In this document: positions 7,665-14,708 of the stretch, in pieces
Numbering within the stretch: the first letter of the stretch is position 1
Layout of the letters: every line of letters starts with the position of its first letter
Source: DATBMA01 sp036555105
GTDB taxonomy: Bacteria > Actinomycetota > Acidimicrobiia > Spongiisociales > ZC4RG35
DNA length: 36,554 nt
Assembly: GCA_036555105.1 (NCBI GenBank)
Contig: DATBMA010000096.1
Span: forward strand, 1 to 36,554
Reading direction: 5' to 3'
Translations under genes and position numbers: made by a program
The notes under the pieces: model-generated
What the model was told of the DNA's origin: nothing
The model's database searches: none
Seen by the model: only the letters and a program-made list of their open reading frames with translations

Positions 7665-7839
7665 CCTCCCCCGGAGGGGGAGGTGGCACGAAGGGACGAG
7701 GGGGCGGTCAGCTACATCGCTGCCAGGTGGGTCTCGTGGTTGCGATGGTTCCGGAACCAGGTCTGGGAAGGGATCGAGCGTGGAGCGGGTCGGTCGGACC
7801 GCCCCCCTTGCCCAGGCGGCATTCCCCCCTCCGGGGGGA
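7665..7839. repeat. REPIN-like inverted pair of hairpin repeats
   Basis: The left half (7665-7709) is a hairpin CCTCCCCC-GGA-GGGGGAGG followed by a tail ending GGGGGCGGTC. The right half (7797-7839), read on the minus strand, is TCCCCCC-GGA-GGGGGGA with a tail also ending GGGGGGCGGTC. Two REP-type units therefore face each other around an 87-bp spacer, and a perfect 14-bp palindrome TGGTTCCGGAACCA (7746-7759) sits at the centre. The surrounding 7617-7915 holds no gene I can support. Confidence 0.75.
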
Positions 7840-7915
7840 CCCATGTTGGGCGTAAAGTGCCACTGAACAGTCAGGCGGCCGGAGCGGAGGTCCTCCAACG
7901 TCGAGCAACCTCAAG

Positions 7916-8794
7916 GTGGCGGTGATCGGCACCGGGCGGATGGGGGCGGCCATGGCCAGAAGGCTTGCCGCGGCTGGCTTCCCCTTGGTGACAAACAACC
8001 GCACAATCGAGGTGGCAGAAGAGCTGGCACGGGAGCTCGACGCCGTTGCTGCGGCCACTCCCGGGCAGGCGGCCGGGCAGGCCGATGTCGTGATCACGAG
8101 CCTGGCGGACGACGTCGCCGCTCGTGAGGTCTATCTAGGCGGGGAGGGCCTGGTTTCGGGATTGAGGCCGGGGACGGTGGTCCTCGAGATGAGCACGATC
8201 GATCCGCTGACCGTGCATGAGATCGGGGCCGCAGTCGATGGGACAGGCGCCGTCATGCTCGACGCTCCGGTGTCCGGCAGTGTCTCCTCTGTTGCTGGCG
8301 GCACCCTCACGATCATGGTGGGAGGCGATCAGGCGGCGCTCGAGCGGGTGAAACCGGTCCTGCTGGCGATGGCCGCCAAGGTGGTGCCGGTCGGGCCGAG
8401 GGGGGCCGGGTCGATCACCAAGCTGGCAGTCAACGGCTTGGTCCATGGGCTGAATGTGGCCCTCTCAGAGGCCCTGGTGCTGGCAGAACAGGCGGGCGTC
8501 GACCGGTCGATCGCCTATGACGTCTTTGCCTCGGGGGCGGGTGGGGCCCCGTTCGTCCAGTACAAGCGGGGGGCCTACGAGGACCCGGATGGTGCGGCAG
8601 TCGCCTTCAGCCTCGATCTGGTCGAGAAGGACCTGGAGCTGATCACCGGCCTGGCCCACCGGGTGGGAATGCCGATGGAGCAGGCCGAGACGGGGCTCGA
8701 GATCGTGCGCAAAGCCATCGCCGTCGGGATGGGAGACCGCGACCTGAGCGCAATCGCCGTCTACCTCCGGGACCAGGCGGGTTCGTTCAAATGA
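7916..8794 (+). CDS. 3-hydroxyisobutyrate dehydrogenase family oxidoreductase
   Basis: 292 aa, typical for beta-hydroxyacid dehydrogenases. An N-terminal Rossmann fold has VIGTGRMGAAMARRL (residues 4-18), the family signature region DAPVSGSVSSVAGGTL follows at about 116-131, and the catalytic lysine is probably K169 in SITKLAVNGLVHG. The C-terminal all-alpha domain is complete. Members oxidise 3-hydroxy acids (3-hydroxyisobutyrate, tartronate semialdehyde and relatives) with NAD(P)+; the exact substrate cannot be read. It heads a run with an M24-fold protein and E1 alpha/beta, suggesting a catabolic pathway that ends in oxidative decarboxylation or acetoin-type cleavage. The GTG start has no good ribosome binding site, but the first beta-strand begins directly there and no start lies just upstream. 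Confidence 0.88.
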   Translation: MAVIGTGRMGAAMARRLAAAGFPLVTNNRTIEVAEELARELDAVAAATPGQAAGQADVVITSLADDVAAREVYLGGEGLVSGLRPGTVVLEMSTIDPLTVHEIGAAVDGTGAVMLDAPVSGSVSSVAGGTLTIMVGGDQAALERVKPVLLAMAAKVVPVGPRGAGSITKLAVNGLVHGLNVALSEALVLAEQAGVDRSIAYDVFASGAGGAPFVQYKRGAYEDPDGAAVAFSLDLVEKDLELITGLAHRVGMPMEQAETGLEIVRKAIAVGMGDRDLSAIAVYLRDQAGSFK

Positions 8795-8860
8795 GATGGG
8801 TGGTGAGCGGGTCGCCGGAGCCCGCTCGTTCGTTGTCACATACAGTGAAGTGTCCGGCGG

Positions 8861-8870
8861 GAGAGGAGAG
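8861..8870 (+). promoter_or_regulatory. Ribosome binding site GAGAGGAGAG
   Basis: This purine-rich site lies 3 nt before the ATG at 8874 and decides that start over the longer in-frame extension from 8796. Confidence 0.6.
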
Positions 8871-8873
8871 CTG

Positions 8874-10127
8874 ATGGCGGAGTTCCCGGTGGCGACCAGC
8901 CCGGCGCCTGGGGTCATGGGTGTCGATTGGGAGATGCGGGTCGACTTCGAGCGTCTCCGTCAATACAGGCTCGAGCGGGTTCGCAAGCTCCTCGACGAAG
9001 AGGGCTTGGGGGCGGTGCTCCTCTTCGAGACCTCGAACATCCGCTACGCCACTTCCACCCAGATCGGCTACTGGGCGTTCAACAAGGGTGAACGCTATGC
9101 GCTGGTGACGAGGAAGGGCCGTCCCCGGATCTGGGACTTCGGGTCTGCCGCCAAGGCCCACCGCTTGCAGCTCCCGCACATGTACGACACCGAGAATTCG
9201 ATCGGCGGCAACACAGGGCTGCAGGGGGCGATTGGCCCCGAGGCCGGCCTCCACTCCCGCGCCGCCGCCGAGATCAAGTCGGTTCTGGCCGAGGAGGGGC
9301 TGGCGGGAGAGAAGCTCGGGGTCGACTTGGCCGAGACCGGTGTGTTCCTGGCCCTGCAGGCCGAGGGACTGAAGGTCGTCGATGGCCAGCAGGCGATGAT
9401 GAAGGCCCGCGAGATCAAGAGCAACGATGAGATCCTCCTCCTCACCCAGGCCTGTGCCATGGTCGACGGGGTCTATCAGGACATCTACGAGGCCTTGAAG
9501 CCGGGCATCCGCGAGTCGGACGTTGTTGGCCTGGCCCACGCTCGTCTGTTCGAGATGGGCTCGGAGTTCGTCGAGGCGATCAACTCGATCGCCGGTGAGC
9601 GCTGCAGCCCCCACCCGCATGTCTTCTCGGACCGGTTGATCCGCCCTGGCGACCAGGCCTACTTCGACATCATTCACGTGTTCAACGGATACCGGACTTG
9701 CTACTACCGCACCTTTGTGGTGGGGCGGGCCACCCAGGCCCAGCGCGACGCTTTCAAGCAGGCACGGGAATGGATGGACGCGGCCATCGACCTTGTGCGG
9801 CCGGGCACGTCGACCGACCAGATCGCCAAGATCTGGCCAAGAGCCGAGGAGTTCGGTTTCAAGGATGAGATGGATGCGTTCGGCCTTCAGTTCGGGCATG
9901 GGGTGGGGGTCGGCCTGCATGAACGTCCGATCATCAGCCGGCTCAACTCCCTCGATGCCCCCGTCGAGATCAGGGAGGGGATGCTCTTCGCCCTCGAGAC
10001 CTATGCCCCGGCCGCCGACGGCAGGTCCGCGGCGAGGATCGAGGAGGAGTTGGTGGTGACGGCCGACGGCAACAAGGTGATCACTCTGTTCCCGTGCGAG
10101 GAGTTGATGGTCGCCAATGCCTACTGA
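8874..10127 (+). CDS. M24 family (Xaa-Pro peptidase / creatinase fold) protein
   Basis: 417 aa: an N-terminal creatinase-like domain (about 25-170) and a pita-bread M24 domain (about 180-415). Expected metal ligands are D265 (YFDIIHVF), H342 (GHGVGVGLHE), E375 (ALETYAP) and E390 (RIEEEL). At the position of the second aspartate (normally GY-x-x-D-x-x-RT) the protein has C276 in NGYRTCYYRTF. The dinuclear metal site is therefore altered, so simple aminopeptidase P activity is doubtful. Family members include Xaa-Pro peptidases, creatinase, ectoine hydrolase and DMSP lyase DddP, so a small-molecule C-N or other lyase/hydrolase is possible. It overlaps the E1 alpha gene by 11 nt, so it belongs to the same operon. 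Confidence 0.85.
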   Translation: MAEFPVATSPAPGVMGVDWEMRVDFERLRQYRLERVRKLLDEEGLGAVLLFETSNIRYATSTQIGYWAFNKGERYALVTRKGRPRIWDFGSAAKAHRLQLPHMYDTENSIGGNTGLQGAIGPEAGLHSRAAAEIKSVLAEEGLAGEKLGVDLAETGVFLALQAEGLKVVDGQQAMMKAREIKSNDEILLLTQACAMVDGVYQDIYEALKPGIRESDVVGLAHARLFEMGSEFVEAINSIAGERCSPHPHVFSDRLIRPGDQAYFDIIHVFNGYRTCYYRTFVVGRATQAQRDAFKQAREWMDAAIDLVRPGTSTDQIAKIWPRAEEFGFKDEMDAFGLQFGHGVGVGLHERPIISRLNSLDAPVEIREGMLFALETYAPAADGRSAARIEEELVVTADGNKVITLFPCEELMVANAY

Positions 10128-11181
10128 CGCGGAGCTGATCGACTACTCGACTCGCGCCCCGCGTCTGCCCCCGCCGGTCGACGATTCGCTGGTGAATGCC
10201 GACGTGCCGCGCGCCACTCGGCTCGATCTTTACAAGTCGCTGCAGGTGCTCCGCCAGTTCGAGAAGCGGGCATACGACCTCTTCATGCAGAATCTGGTCA
10301 AAGGCACATCCCATCTCTCTCTGGGGATGGAAGCGATCGCCTCCGGGTTCGGGGCGGCTATGCAGCCTGGCGACTACTCGTTCGCGACGTACCGCGGGCA
10401 TGCTCACACGCTCGCCAGGGGGGCCCACCCCGGTCAGGTGATGGCCGAGCTCTTGGGGCGTGAAAACGGCCTCCTCGGAGGCAAAGGCGGCTCGATGCAT
10501 TTGACCGACGTCGAGAAGGGGATGATGGGCTCGTACGCCATCATCGGCGCCCATCTGTGCATCGCCAATGGCGCCGCCTGGTCGGCCCAGATGCGGGGAA
10601 CCGACCAGGTAGCGGTGTGCTTCTTCGGGGACGGGACCACCAACATCGGTGCCTTCCATGAGGCGTTGAACCTGGCGGCGATCTGGAAGCTGCCGGTGGT
10701 CTTTGTGTGCGAGAACAACCTGTGGATGGAGTACACACCGATCGACCTCATCACGGCGGTGCCCCACCCGGCCGGGGACCGGGCCTCCGCCTATGGGATG
10801 GAGGCCCCGGTGATCGACGGCAACGACCCGGATGCGGTCTACCTGGCGGCGGTCGCGGCCCTCGCCAAGGCGAGATCGGGGGAGGGGCCGGCGATGGTGG
10901 AGGCGGTCACCTACCGCTCAGGCGGCCACTCACGAGCCGATCCCGGCAAGTACCGGCCCGCTGCCGAGGTGGAGGCGTGGGCAGGCCACGATCCGATCCC
11001 CCTCTATCACGGGAGGTTGCTGAAGGTGGGCGTCGCCGAGGAGGAGCTGACCTCGATCGAACGGCAGGCAGCGCTGCTGGTCGATGAGGCCACCGAGTTC
11101 GCAAAGGCGGGCGCATTGCCCGGTGAAGACGTGTTGATGACGGAGGTCTATGCCGATGGGAGCTCCCGATGGCGGAACTGA
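10117..11181 (+). CDS. Thiamine diphosphate-dependent E1 alpha subunit (pyruvate/acetoin dehydrogenase type)
   Basis: 354 aa, close to the usual length for E1 alpha. The TPP/Mg motif is FFGDGTTNIGAFHEALN with GDG at 171-173 and the closing asparagine pair at about 200-201. YRGHAH (92-97) and LGGKGGSMHL are also conserved E1 alpha signatures. With the beta subunit it would decarboxylate a 2-oxo acid, or cleave acetoin, and pass the two-carbon unit to lipoyl-E2. It overlaps the M24 gene upstream and the beta gene downstream (13 nt). No E2 or E3 gene is present in the window, so the complex must borrow them from elsewhere or use another acceptor. Confidence 0.9.
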   Translation: MPTDAELIDYSTRAPRLPPPVDDSLVNADVPRATRLDLYKSLQVLRQFEKRAYDLFMQNLVKGTSHLSLGMEAIASGFGAAMQPGDYSFATYRGHAHTLARGAHPGQVMAELLGRENGLLGGKGGSMHLTDVEKGMMGSYAIIGAHLCIANGAAWSAQMRGTDQVAVCFFGDGTTNIGAFHEALNLAAIWKLPVVFVCENNLWMEYTPIDLITAVPHPAGDRASAYGMEAPVIDGNDPDAVYLAAVAALAKARSGEGPAMVEAVTYRSGGHSRADPGKYRPAAEVEAWAGHDPIPLYHGRLLKVGVAEEELTSIERQAALLVDEATEFAKAGALPGEDVLMTEVYADGSSRWRN

Positions 11182-12143
11182 CCTACCGGGAGGCGGTGGC
11201 CGCGGGCATCGCCCAGGAGATGCGGCGCGATCCGCGGTTGGTGATGCTTGGCGAGGACATCGCCGCATCGGGCGGGGTGTTCAAGACGACGGTGGGGCTG
11301 GTCGAGGAGTTCGGGCCGGCCAGGATCCGCGACACCCCCATCTCGGAGCAGGCGATCCTGGGAGCGGCCATGGGTGCCTCCATGACCGGGATTCCGGTCA
11401 TAGCCGAGATCATGTTCTCCGACTTCCTTGCGGTGTGCTGGGACATCGTCGCCAACCAGATCGCCAAGAGCAGATATATGACCGACGGCCAGGTGAGCTT
11501 CCCGCTGGTGATCAGAACGGCCAATGGCGGCGGCGTCCGCTTTGGGGCCCAGCACTCGCAGAGCGTGGAGAACTGGCCGATGATGATCCCGGGGCTGAAA
11601 GTGGTCGCGCCCTCCAATCCGATCGACGTGATTGGGTTGATGGCGGCCTCTGTGCGCGATCCCGATCCCGTGATCTTTTTCGAGCACAAGTCGCTGATGG
11701 CCACCAAGGCGGACATCCCGGACCGAGAGATCGTCGACGAGCTCGGCTCGGCGAGAGTGCTCAGGAACGGGAGCGATCTCACCATCGCCGCCCTCGCCTT
11801 GATGGTGCCCAGAGCACTAGAGGCAGCCGAGCTGCTGGCCGCCGACGGGGTGTCGGCGGAGGTCATCGACGTGCGCTCACTGGTCCCGCTCGACACCGCC
11901 ACGATCCTCGGATCGGTCACCAAGACCGGCCGCTTCTTCACCGTGGAAGAGAACCCGCGGCTGTGTGGCTGGGGTGCCGAGGTTGCGTCGATCGTCACCG
12001 AGGAGGTCTTCTGGGATCTCGACGGTCCGGTGGTGAGGATCACCACTCCCCACATCCCGCTTCCGTCCGCCGCCTCACTTGAGGATCTGGCGTTGCCCTC
12101 GGTGGATCGGATCCACGAGACGATCAGCAAGAGCCTCGGCTGA
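11169..12143 (+). CDS. Thiamine diphosphate-dependent E1 beta subunit (transketolase-like)
   Basis: 324 aa, full length for E1 beta. It starts TYREAVAAGIAQEMRRDPR and contains MLGEDIAASGG, the TPP-activating glutamate region ISEQAILGAAMGAS (E about 60), and the C-terminal transketolase domain with VIDVRSLVPLDTATIL and FTVEENPR. This is the standard partner of E1 alpha in pyruvate, branched-chain and acetoin dehydrogenases. The start overlaps the alpha stop by 13 nt, with a purine-rich stretch before it. It ends the operon; a hairpin at 12157-12175 follows and the anti-sigma gene converges on it. Confidence 0.9.
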   Translation: MAELTYREAVAAGIAQEMRRDPRLVMLGEDIAASGGVFKTTVGLVEEFGPARIRDTPISEQAILGAAMGASMTGIPVIAEIMFSDFLAVCWDIVANQIAKSRYMTDGQVSFPLVIRTANGGGVRFGAQHSQSVENWPMMIPGLKVVAPSNPIDVIGLMAASVRDPDPVIFFEHKSLMATKADIPDREIVDELGSARVLRNGSDLTIAALALMVPRALEAAELLAADGVSAEVIDVRSLVPLDTATILGSVTKTGRFFTVEENPRLCGWGAEVASIVTEEVFWDLDGPVVRITTPHIPLPSAASLEDLALPSVDRIHETISKSLG

Positions 12144-12156
12144 CGCCGCGGCAGTA

Positions 12157-12175
12157 CTCAGGCGGCCGGCCTGAG
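12157..12175. terminator. Candidate bidirectional terminator hairpin
   Basis: CTCAGGC-GGCCG-GCCTGAG is a perfect 7-bp stem in the 41-bp gap between two converging genes. There is no T tract, so an intrinsic terminator is only likely, not certain. Confidence 0.45.
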
Positions 12176-12184
12176 CCGACCTCC

Positions 12185-12892
12185 TCACAACTCGCCTGAA
12201 ACCAGTATCTCGCCGGTTGGGGCAGGCGAACCACCTTCCGGCTCCAGAGTGATGCCAACCGCGTTCGCGATGGTCACATCGCCATCTGCCTGAATCGTGG
12301 TGAGCTCGCCACCTGGAAACAGGCCGGCCGGAGCGGGCCCGTCAGCTGTGATGAGCCAGAGCTCATAAGTGCGTCCAGCCGGAGCCGCCTCCAGGCCCTC
12401 AGCGACAAGCACCCCTGAGCCGACTTCATCGGAGTACACAAAACTGGCTCTCACCTCGGGTGGGCCGGCGAGCTCGATCAACACGGTGTCGGGCGCGGCG
12501 ATGACGGCAGCCAGAGCTGCTGCGTTCGGGTCGGCGGGGCCGGAGCCTGCCAGTCGCCCCAGCCCGAATCCGAGGACCAAGGCCAGCCCGGCCAGGGCGG
12601 CAGCCACAGGCAGAGACAGACGACGCCACCGCGAGGGAGGCCGCGAGCGACCTGGCTCACTGGGCACCGCTTGACGCGTGCGATCGATTTGTCCCATCAC
12701 CTTGCCTCGCAGCTCGGTCGGCGCGGGCTCGCCTACGGCAGCCCCAAGGCGCCCAGCCGTTGCCCTCAACTCCCTCACCTCCTGAGCGCAGACCGAGCAG
12801 GCGGCGATGTGTTCTTCGAACAGCACGGCCTCCTGTTCATCGAGGGCGTTGAGGACGTAGGCGCCCGCCAGGCTGTGGATATCGGCGGTCAT
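12185..12892 (-). CDS. Anti-sigma factor, RskA/RslA type
   Basis: 235 aa. The cytoplasmic N-terminus has the zinc-binding anti-sigma motif H28-x3-C32-x2-C35 (EEHIAACSVCAQEV). A single transmembrane segment at about 93-116 follows, then an extracytoplasmic RskA-fold domain with the characteristic TYELWLI and ending in GEILVSGEL. It should hold the adjacent ECF sigma factor at the membrane and release it when proteolysed. The start overlaps the sigma stop by 4 nt (ATGA), the usual sigma/anti-sigma coupling. The three zinc ligands plus a conserved upstream His (H6) suggest an intact zinc fold, possibly redox-sensitive as in mycobacterial RskA relatives. Confidence 0.92.
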   Translation of the reverse strand: MTADIHSLAGAYVLNALDEQEAVLFEEHIAACSVCAQEVRELRATAGRLGAAVGEPAPTELRGKVMGQIDRTRQAVPSEPGRSRPPSRWRRLSLPVAAALAGLALVLGFGLGRLAGSGPADPNAAALAAVIAAPDTVLIELAGPPEVRASFVYSDEVGSGVLVAEGLEAAPAGRTYELWLITADGPAPAGLFPGGELTTIQADGDVTIANAVGITLEPEGGSPAPTGEILVSGEL

Positions 12893-13482
12893 GTCGCCAC
12901 CCCGAGCGTGTCGCGCAGCCGGACGAGGCCGTCACGGATCCTGGTCTTGATCGTGCCTTCGGGGGTGTCGAGCAGAGTCGCGACCTCCCGGTAGGTGAAC
13001 CCTCGGTAGTAGGCGAGCTCGATCGCTTCTCTCTGGACCTCGGTGAGCTGAGCGAGGGCACGGCGAACCATCTGGCTCTCCAGCCGCAACTCGACGGTCT
13101 CCTGCACAGGGTCGTAGTCAATTGACGTCGGATCCTGGGCGAGACGCTCCTCTCGGCGCCGGCTCGCCTCCTCGCTGCGCACCCGATCCACCGACCGCCG
13201 ATGGGCGATGGTCAGAATCCAGGTGGTGGGGCTCCCCAGGCTCGCGTCGAACTCGGGCGCACGGCGCCATGCCTCTACGAACACCTCCTGAGTCACCTCC
13301 TCGGCCTGGGCGGGATCGCGAACCACCCGACGGGCCAGCCCATACACCTGAGCCGACACCATGTCGTAGAAGCTACCGAAGGCCTCCTGGTCGCCTCGAG
13401 CGGCGCGGAGCACCAACTCCTCCTGTGAGGCAACCGGTCCTGCCCCGGGAACCGGACCTCGGGATTTGGGGGTCCGCGCCAC
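12889..13482 (-). CDS. ECF RNA polymerase sigma factor, SigK-like
   Basis: 197 aa from the chosen GTG. Region 2 spans about 25-95 (GDQEAFGSFYDMV, then EEVTQEVFVEAWRRAPEFD and PTTWILTIAHRRSVDRVR). Region 4 spans about 135-190 (LTEVQREAIELAYYRGFTYREVA and TPEGTIKTRIRDGL). The layout and the RskA-like partner match the SigK group. A longer start at 13536 is possible, but 13482 is preferred: a TAGCGT box lies 8 nt upstream, and a CAATCC/CGAAC-type ECF promoter lies at 13527-13554, inside the longer version. The gene is divergent from DUF4331, which is probably the sigma factor's own target. Confidence 0.9.
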   Translation of the reverse strand: MARTPKSRGPVPGAGPVASQEELVLRAARGDQEAFGSFYDMVSAQVYGLARRVVRDPAQAEEVTQEVFVEAWRRAPEFDASLGSPTTWILTIAHRRSVDRVRSEEASRRREERLAQDPTSIDYDPVQETVELRLESQMVRRALAQLTEVQREAIELAYYRGFTYREVATLLDTPEGTIKTRIRDGLVRLRDTLGVAT

Positions 13483-13490
13483 TGGTGCCA

Positions 13491-13496
13491 ACGCTA
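13491..13496 (-). promoter_or_regulatory. -10 box (TAGCGT) before sigma gene
   Basis: TAGCGT ends 8 nt before the GTG at 13482. It offers a constitutive, leaderless start in addition to the ECF-type promoter further upstream. Confidence 0.4.
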
Positions 13497-13526
13497 ACGA
13501 TCCCCGGCACGGCCGATCACGGGCGT

Positions 13527-13554
13527 AGTTCGTCACCTCTCGGCATCTGGATTG
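13527..13554 (-). promoter_or_regulatory. Predicted ECF (SigK-like) promoter facing the sigma gene
   Basis: On the minus strand CAATCC (13554-13549) is followed, after 15 nt, by ACGAACT (13533-13527). The -35 box is identical to the one facing DUF4331 and is part of the same inverted repeat. It would give autoregulation of the sigma/anti-sigma operon. Confidence 0.45.
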
Positions 13555-13559
13555 GAAGG

Positions 13560-13586
13560 CAATCCGCTGGCCGCTCCGCTCCGAAT
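13560..13586 (+). promoter_or_regulatory. Predicted ECF (SigK-like) promoter facing DUF4331
   Basis: CAATCC (13560-13565), 15 nt, then CCGAAT (13581-13586). As I recall it, the mycobacterial SigK consensus is CCATCC-N16/17-CCGAAT, so the -10 box matches exactly and the -35 box differs at one position. The distance to the ATG at 13626 leaves a short leader with its own ribosome binding site. Confidence 0.55.
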
Positions 13587-13625
13587 GTCAGCAGGAAGGC
13601 GCAAGCGAACCATGAGGAGGAACGA

Positions 13626-14651
13626 ATGCGCATATACATCAAGGCCGGGGCGTACTTTCTCGTCCTGGCCATGGCACTTGCACTGGGAGTGGCCAGGGGC
13701 CCCGCCTCGCTGAAGGCAGCCGACCACTTGGACGGGCCGGGCCTCACTTCGCCTGGCGGCGACAGCCGGCTGGACATCAATGACGTCTATGCCTTCAGAT
13801 CGGCGGCGAACTCCAGGAACGCGGTGATGATCATGACCGTCAACCCGGCGGCGGGGGCACTGAGTGGACAGAAAGGGTTCAGTGCCAACGGTCTGTATCA
13901 GTTCAGGATCGACTACAACGGCGACGCCGAGACGGATGCCACGGTCACCTTCAACTTCGCCCGTGCGAATGCCAAAGGGGTTCAGAACTGGACGGTCCGA
14001 GGCAGTGGGCGGCTGTCGGGTCTCAGCGCCAGCGGCCATACCGGCAATACGACCAACCTCCCTGGCGGGGGCAAGGTCAAGGCCGGGGTTTTCGATGACC
14101 CGTTCTTCTTCGACCTGAACAACTTCCTCGCCGTCGACTTCTCCTGTTCCGATCCGGGAAACTTCTTCAAGGGCCTCAATACGAACGCCATCGTGCTGGA
14201 GTTGCCCCGGACCCGTCTCGGTGATGACAAAGTGGGGGTATGGGCGCGGACGTTGCTGAACGGCAACCCGATAGACCGGATGGGCCGTCCCGCCATCAAC
14301 ACAGTGTTCATCCCTGCCAACATCTTCGAGCCTGGGGAGCCGTCCCGGCGGAACGCATTCAATGCCACCCATCCGCTGAACGACCGCCGCAAGTGGACCG
14401 ACGAGGTCACCGACACGCTCGAGTTGTTCCAAACGCCGGCCGAGGCAGCCGCTCTGGCCAAGGTGCTGCTGCCAGACATCTTGACCGTCGACTTCTCGAG
14501 CAGCGCCGGCTTCCTGAACGGCCGAAGACTGGCAGACGACGTAATCGATGCCGAGCTCAACCTGGTCACGAAGGGAGCAGTAACGACCGACTGTGTGGCG
14601 AACGACTCAGCCTTCAAGAGCTCGTTCCCATACCTGGCTCCGGCCAGCTGA
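13626..14651 (+). CDS. DUF4331 exported protein
   Basis: 341 aa. A signal peptide (about residues 1-34, KAGAYFLVLAMALALGVA) is followed by a DUF4331 domain: AADHLDGPGL, DINDVYAFRS, FRIDYNGDAETDATVTF, DDPFFFDLNNF and LELPRTRLG. The family is a predicted beta-rich secreted protein of unknown function; many Asp-rich loops suggest metal or calcium contact, which is inference. Three cysteines (two in the mature domain) are spaced widely. The ATG is supported by AGGAGGAA 6 nt upstream. It is the first gene downstream of the predicted sigma promoter and is separated by a strong hairpin from the TPR gene, which fits a highly expressed product. Confidence 0.88.
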   Translation: MRIYIKAGAYFLVLAMALALGVARGPASLKAADHLDGPGLTSPGGDSRLDINDVYAFRSAANSRNAVMIMTVNPAAGALSGQKGFSANGLYQFRIDYNGDAETDATVTFNFARANAKGVQNWTVRGSGRLSGLSASGHTGNTTNLPGGGKVKAGVFDDPFFFDLNNFLAVDFSCSDPGNFFKGLNTNAIVLELPRTRLGDDKVGVWARTLLNGNPIDRMGRPAINTVFIPANIFEPGEPSRRNAFNATHPLNDRRKWTDEVTDTLELFQTPAEAAALAKVLLPDILTVDFSSSAGFLNGRRLADDVIDAELNLVTKGAVTTDCVANDSAFKSSFPYLAPAS

Positions 14652-14662
14652 GGAGCCCGACA

Positions 14663-14691
14663 GCGGGGGCGGCCGGCCAGTCCGCCCCCGC
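14663..14691 (+). other. Strong intercistronic hairpin
   Basis: GCGGGGGCGG-N9-CCGCCCCCGC is a perfect 10-bp GC stem just after the DUF4331 stop and before the TPR ribosome binding site. There is no T tract. It may be a partial terminator or a 3' stabiliser that sets DUF4331 expression above the downstream genes. Confidence 0.6.
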
Positions 14692-14708
14692 CAATCGGCG
14701 GAGGAACC

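Noticed and set aside
7626..7898. 90-codon open frame in the intergenic region
   Set aside because: It crosses both hairpin repeats and its product is compositionally unlike a real protein.
8787..9920. Long open frame on the minus strand opposite the M24 gene
   Set aside because: It is the antisense of a well-supported enzyme in a GC-rich genome and has no family signature.
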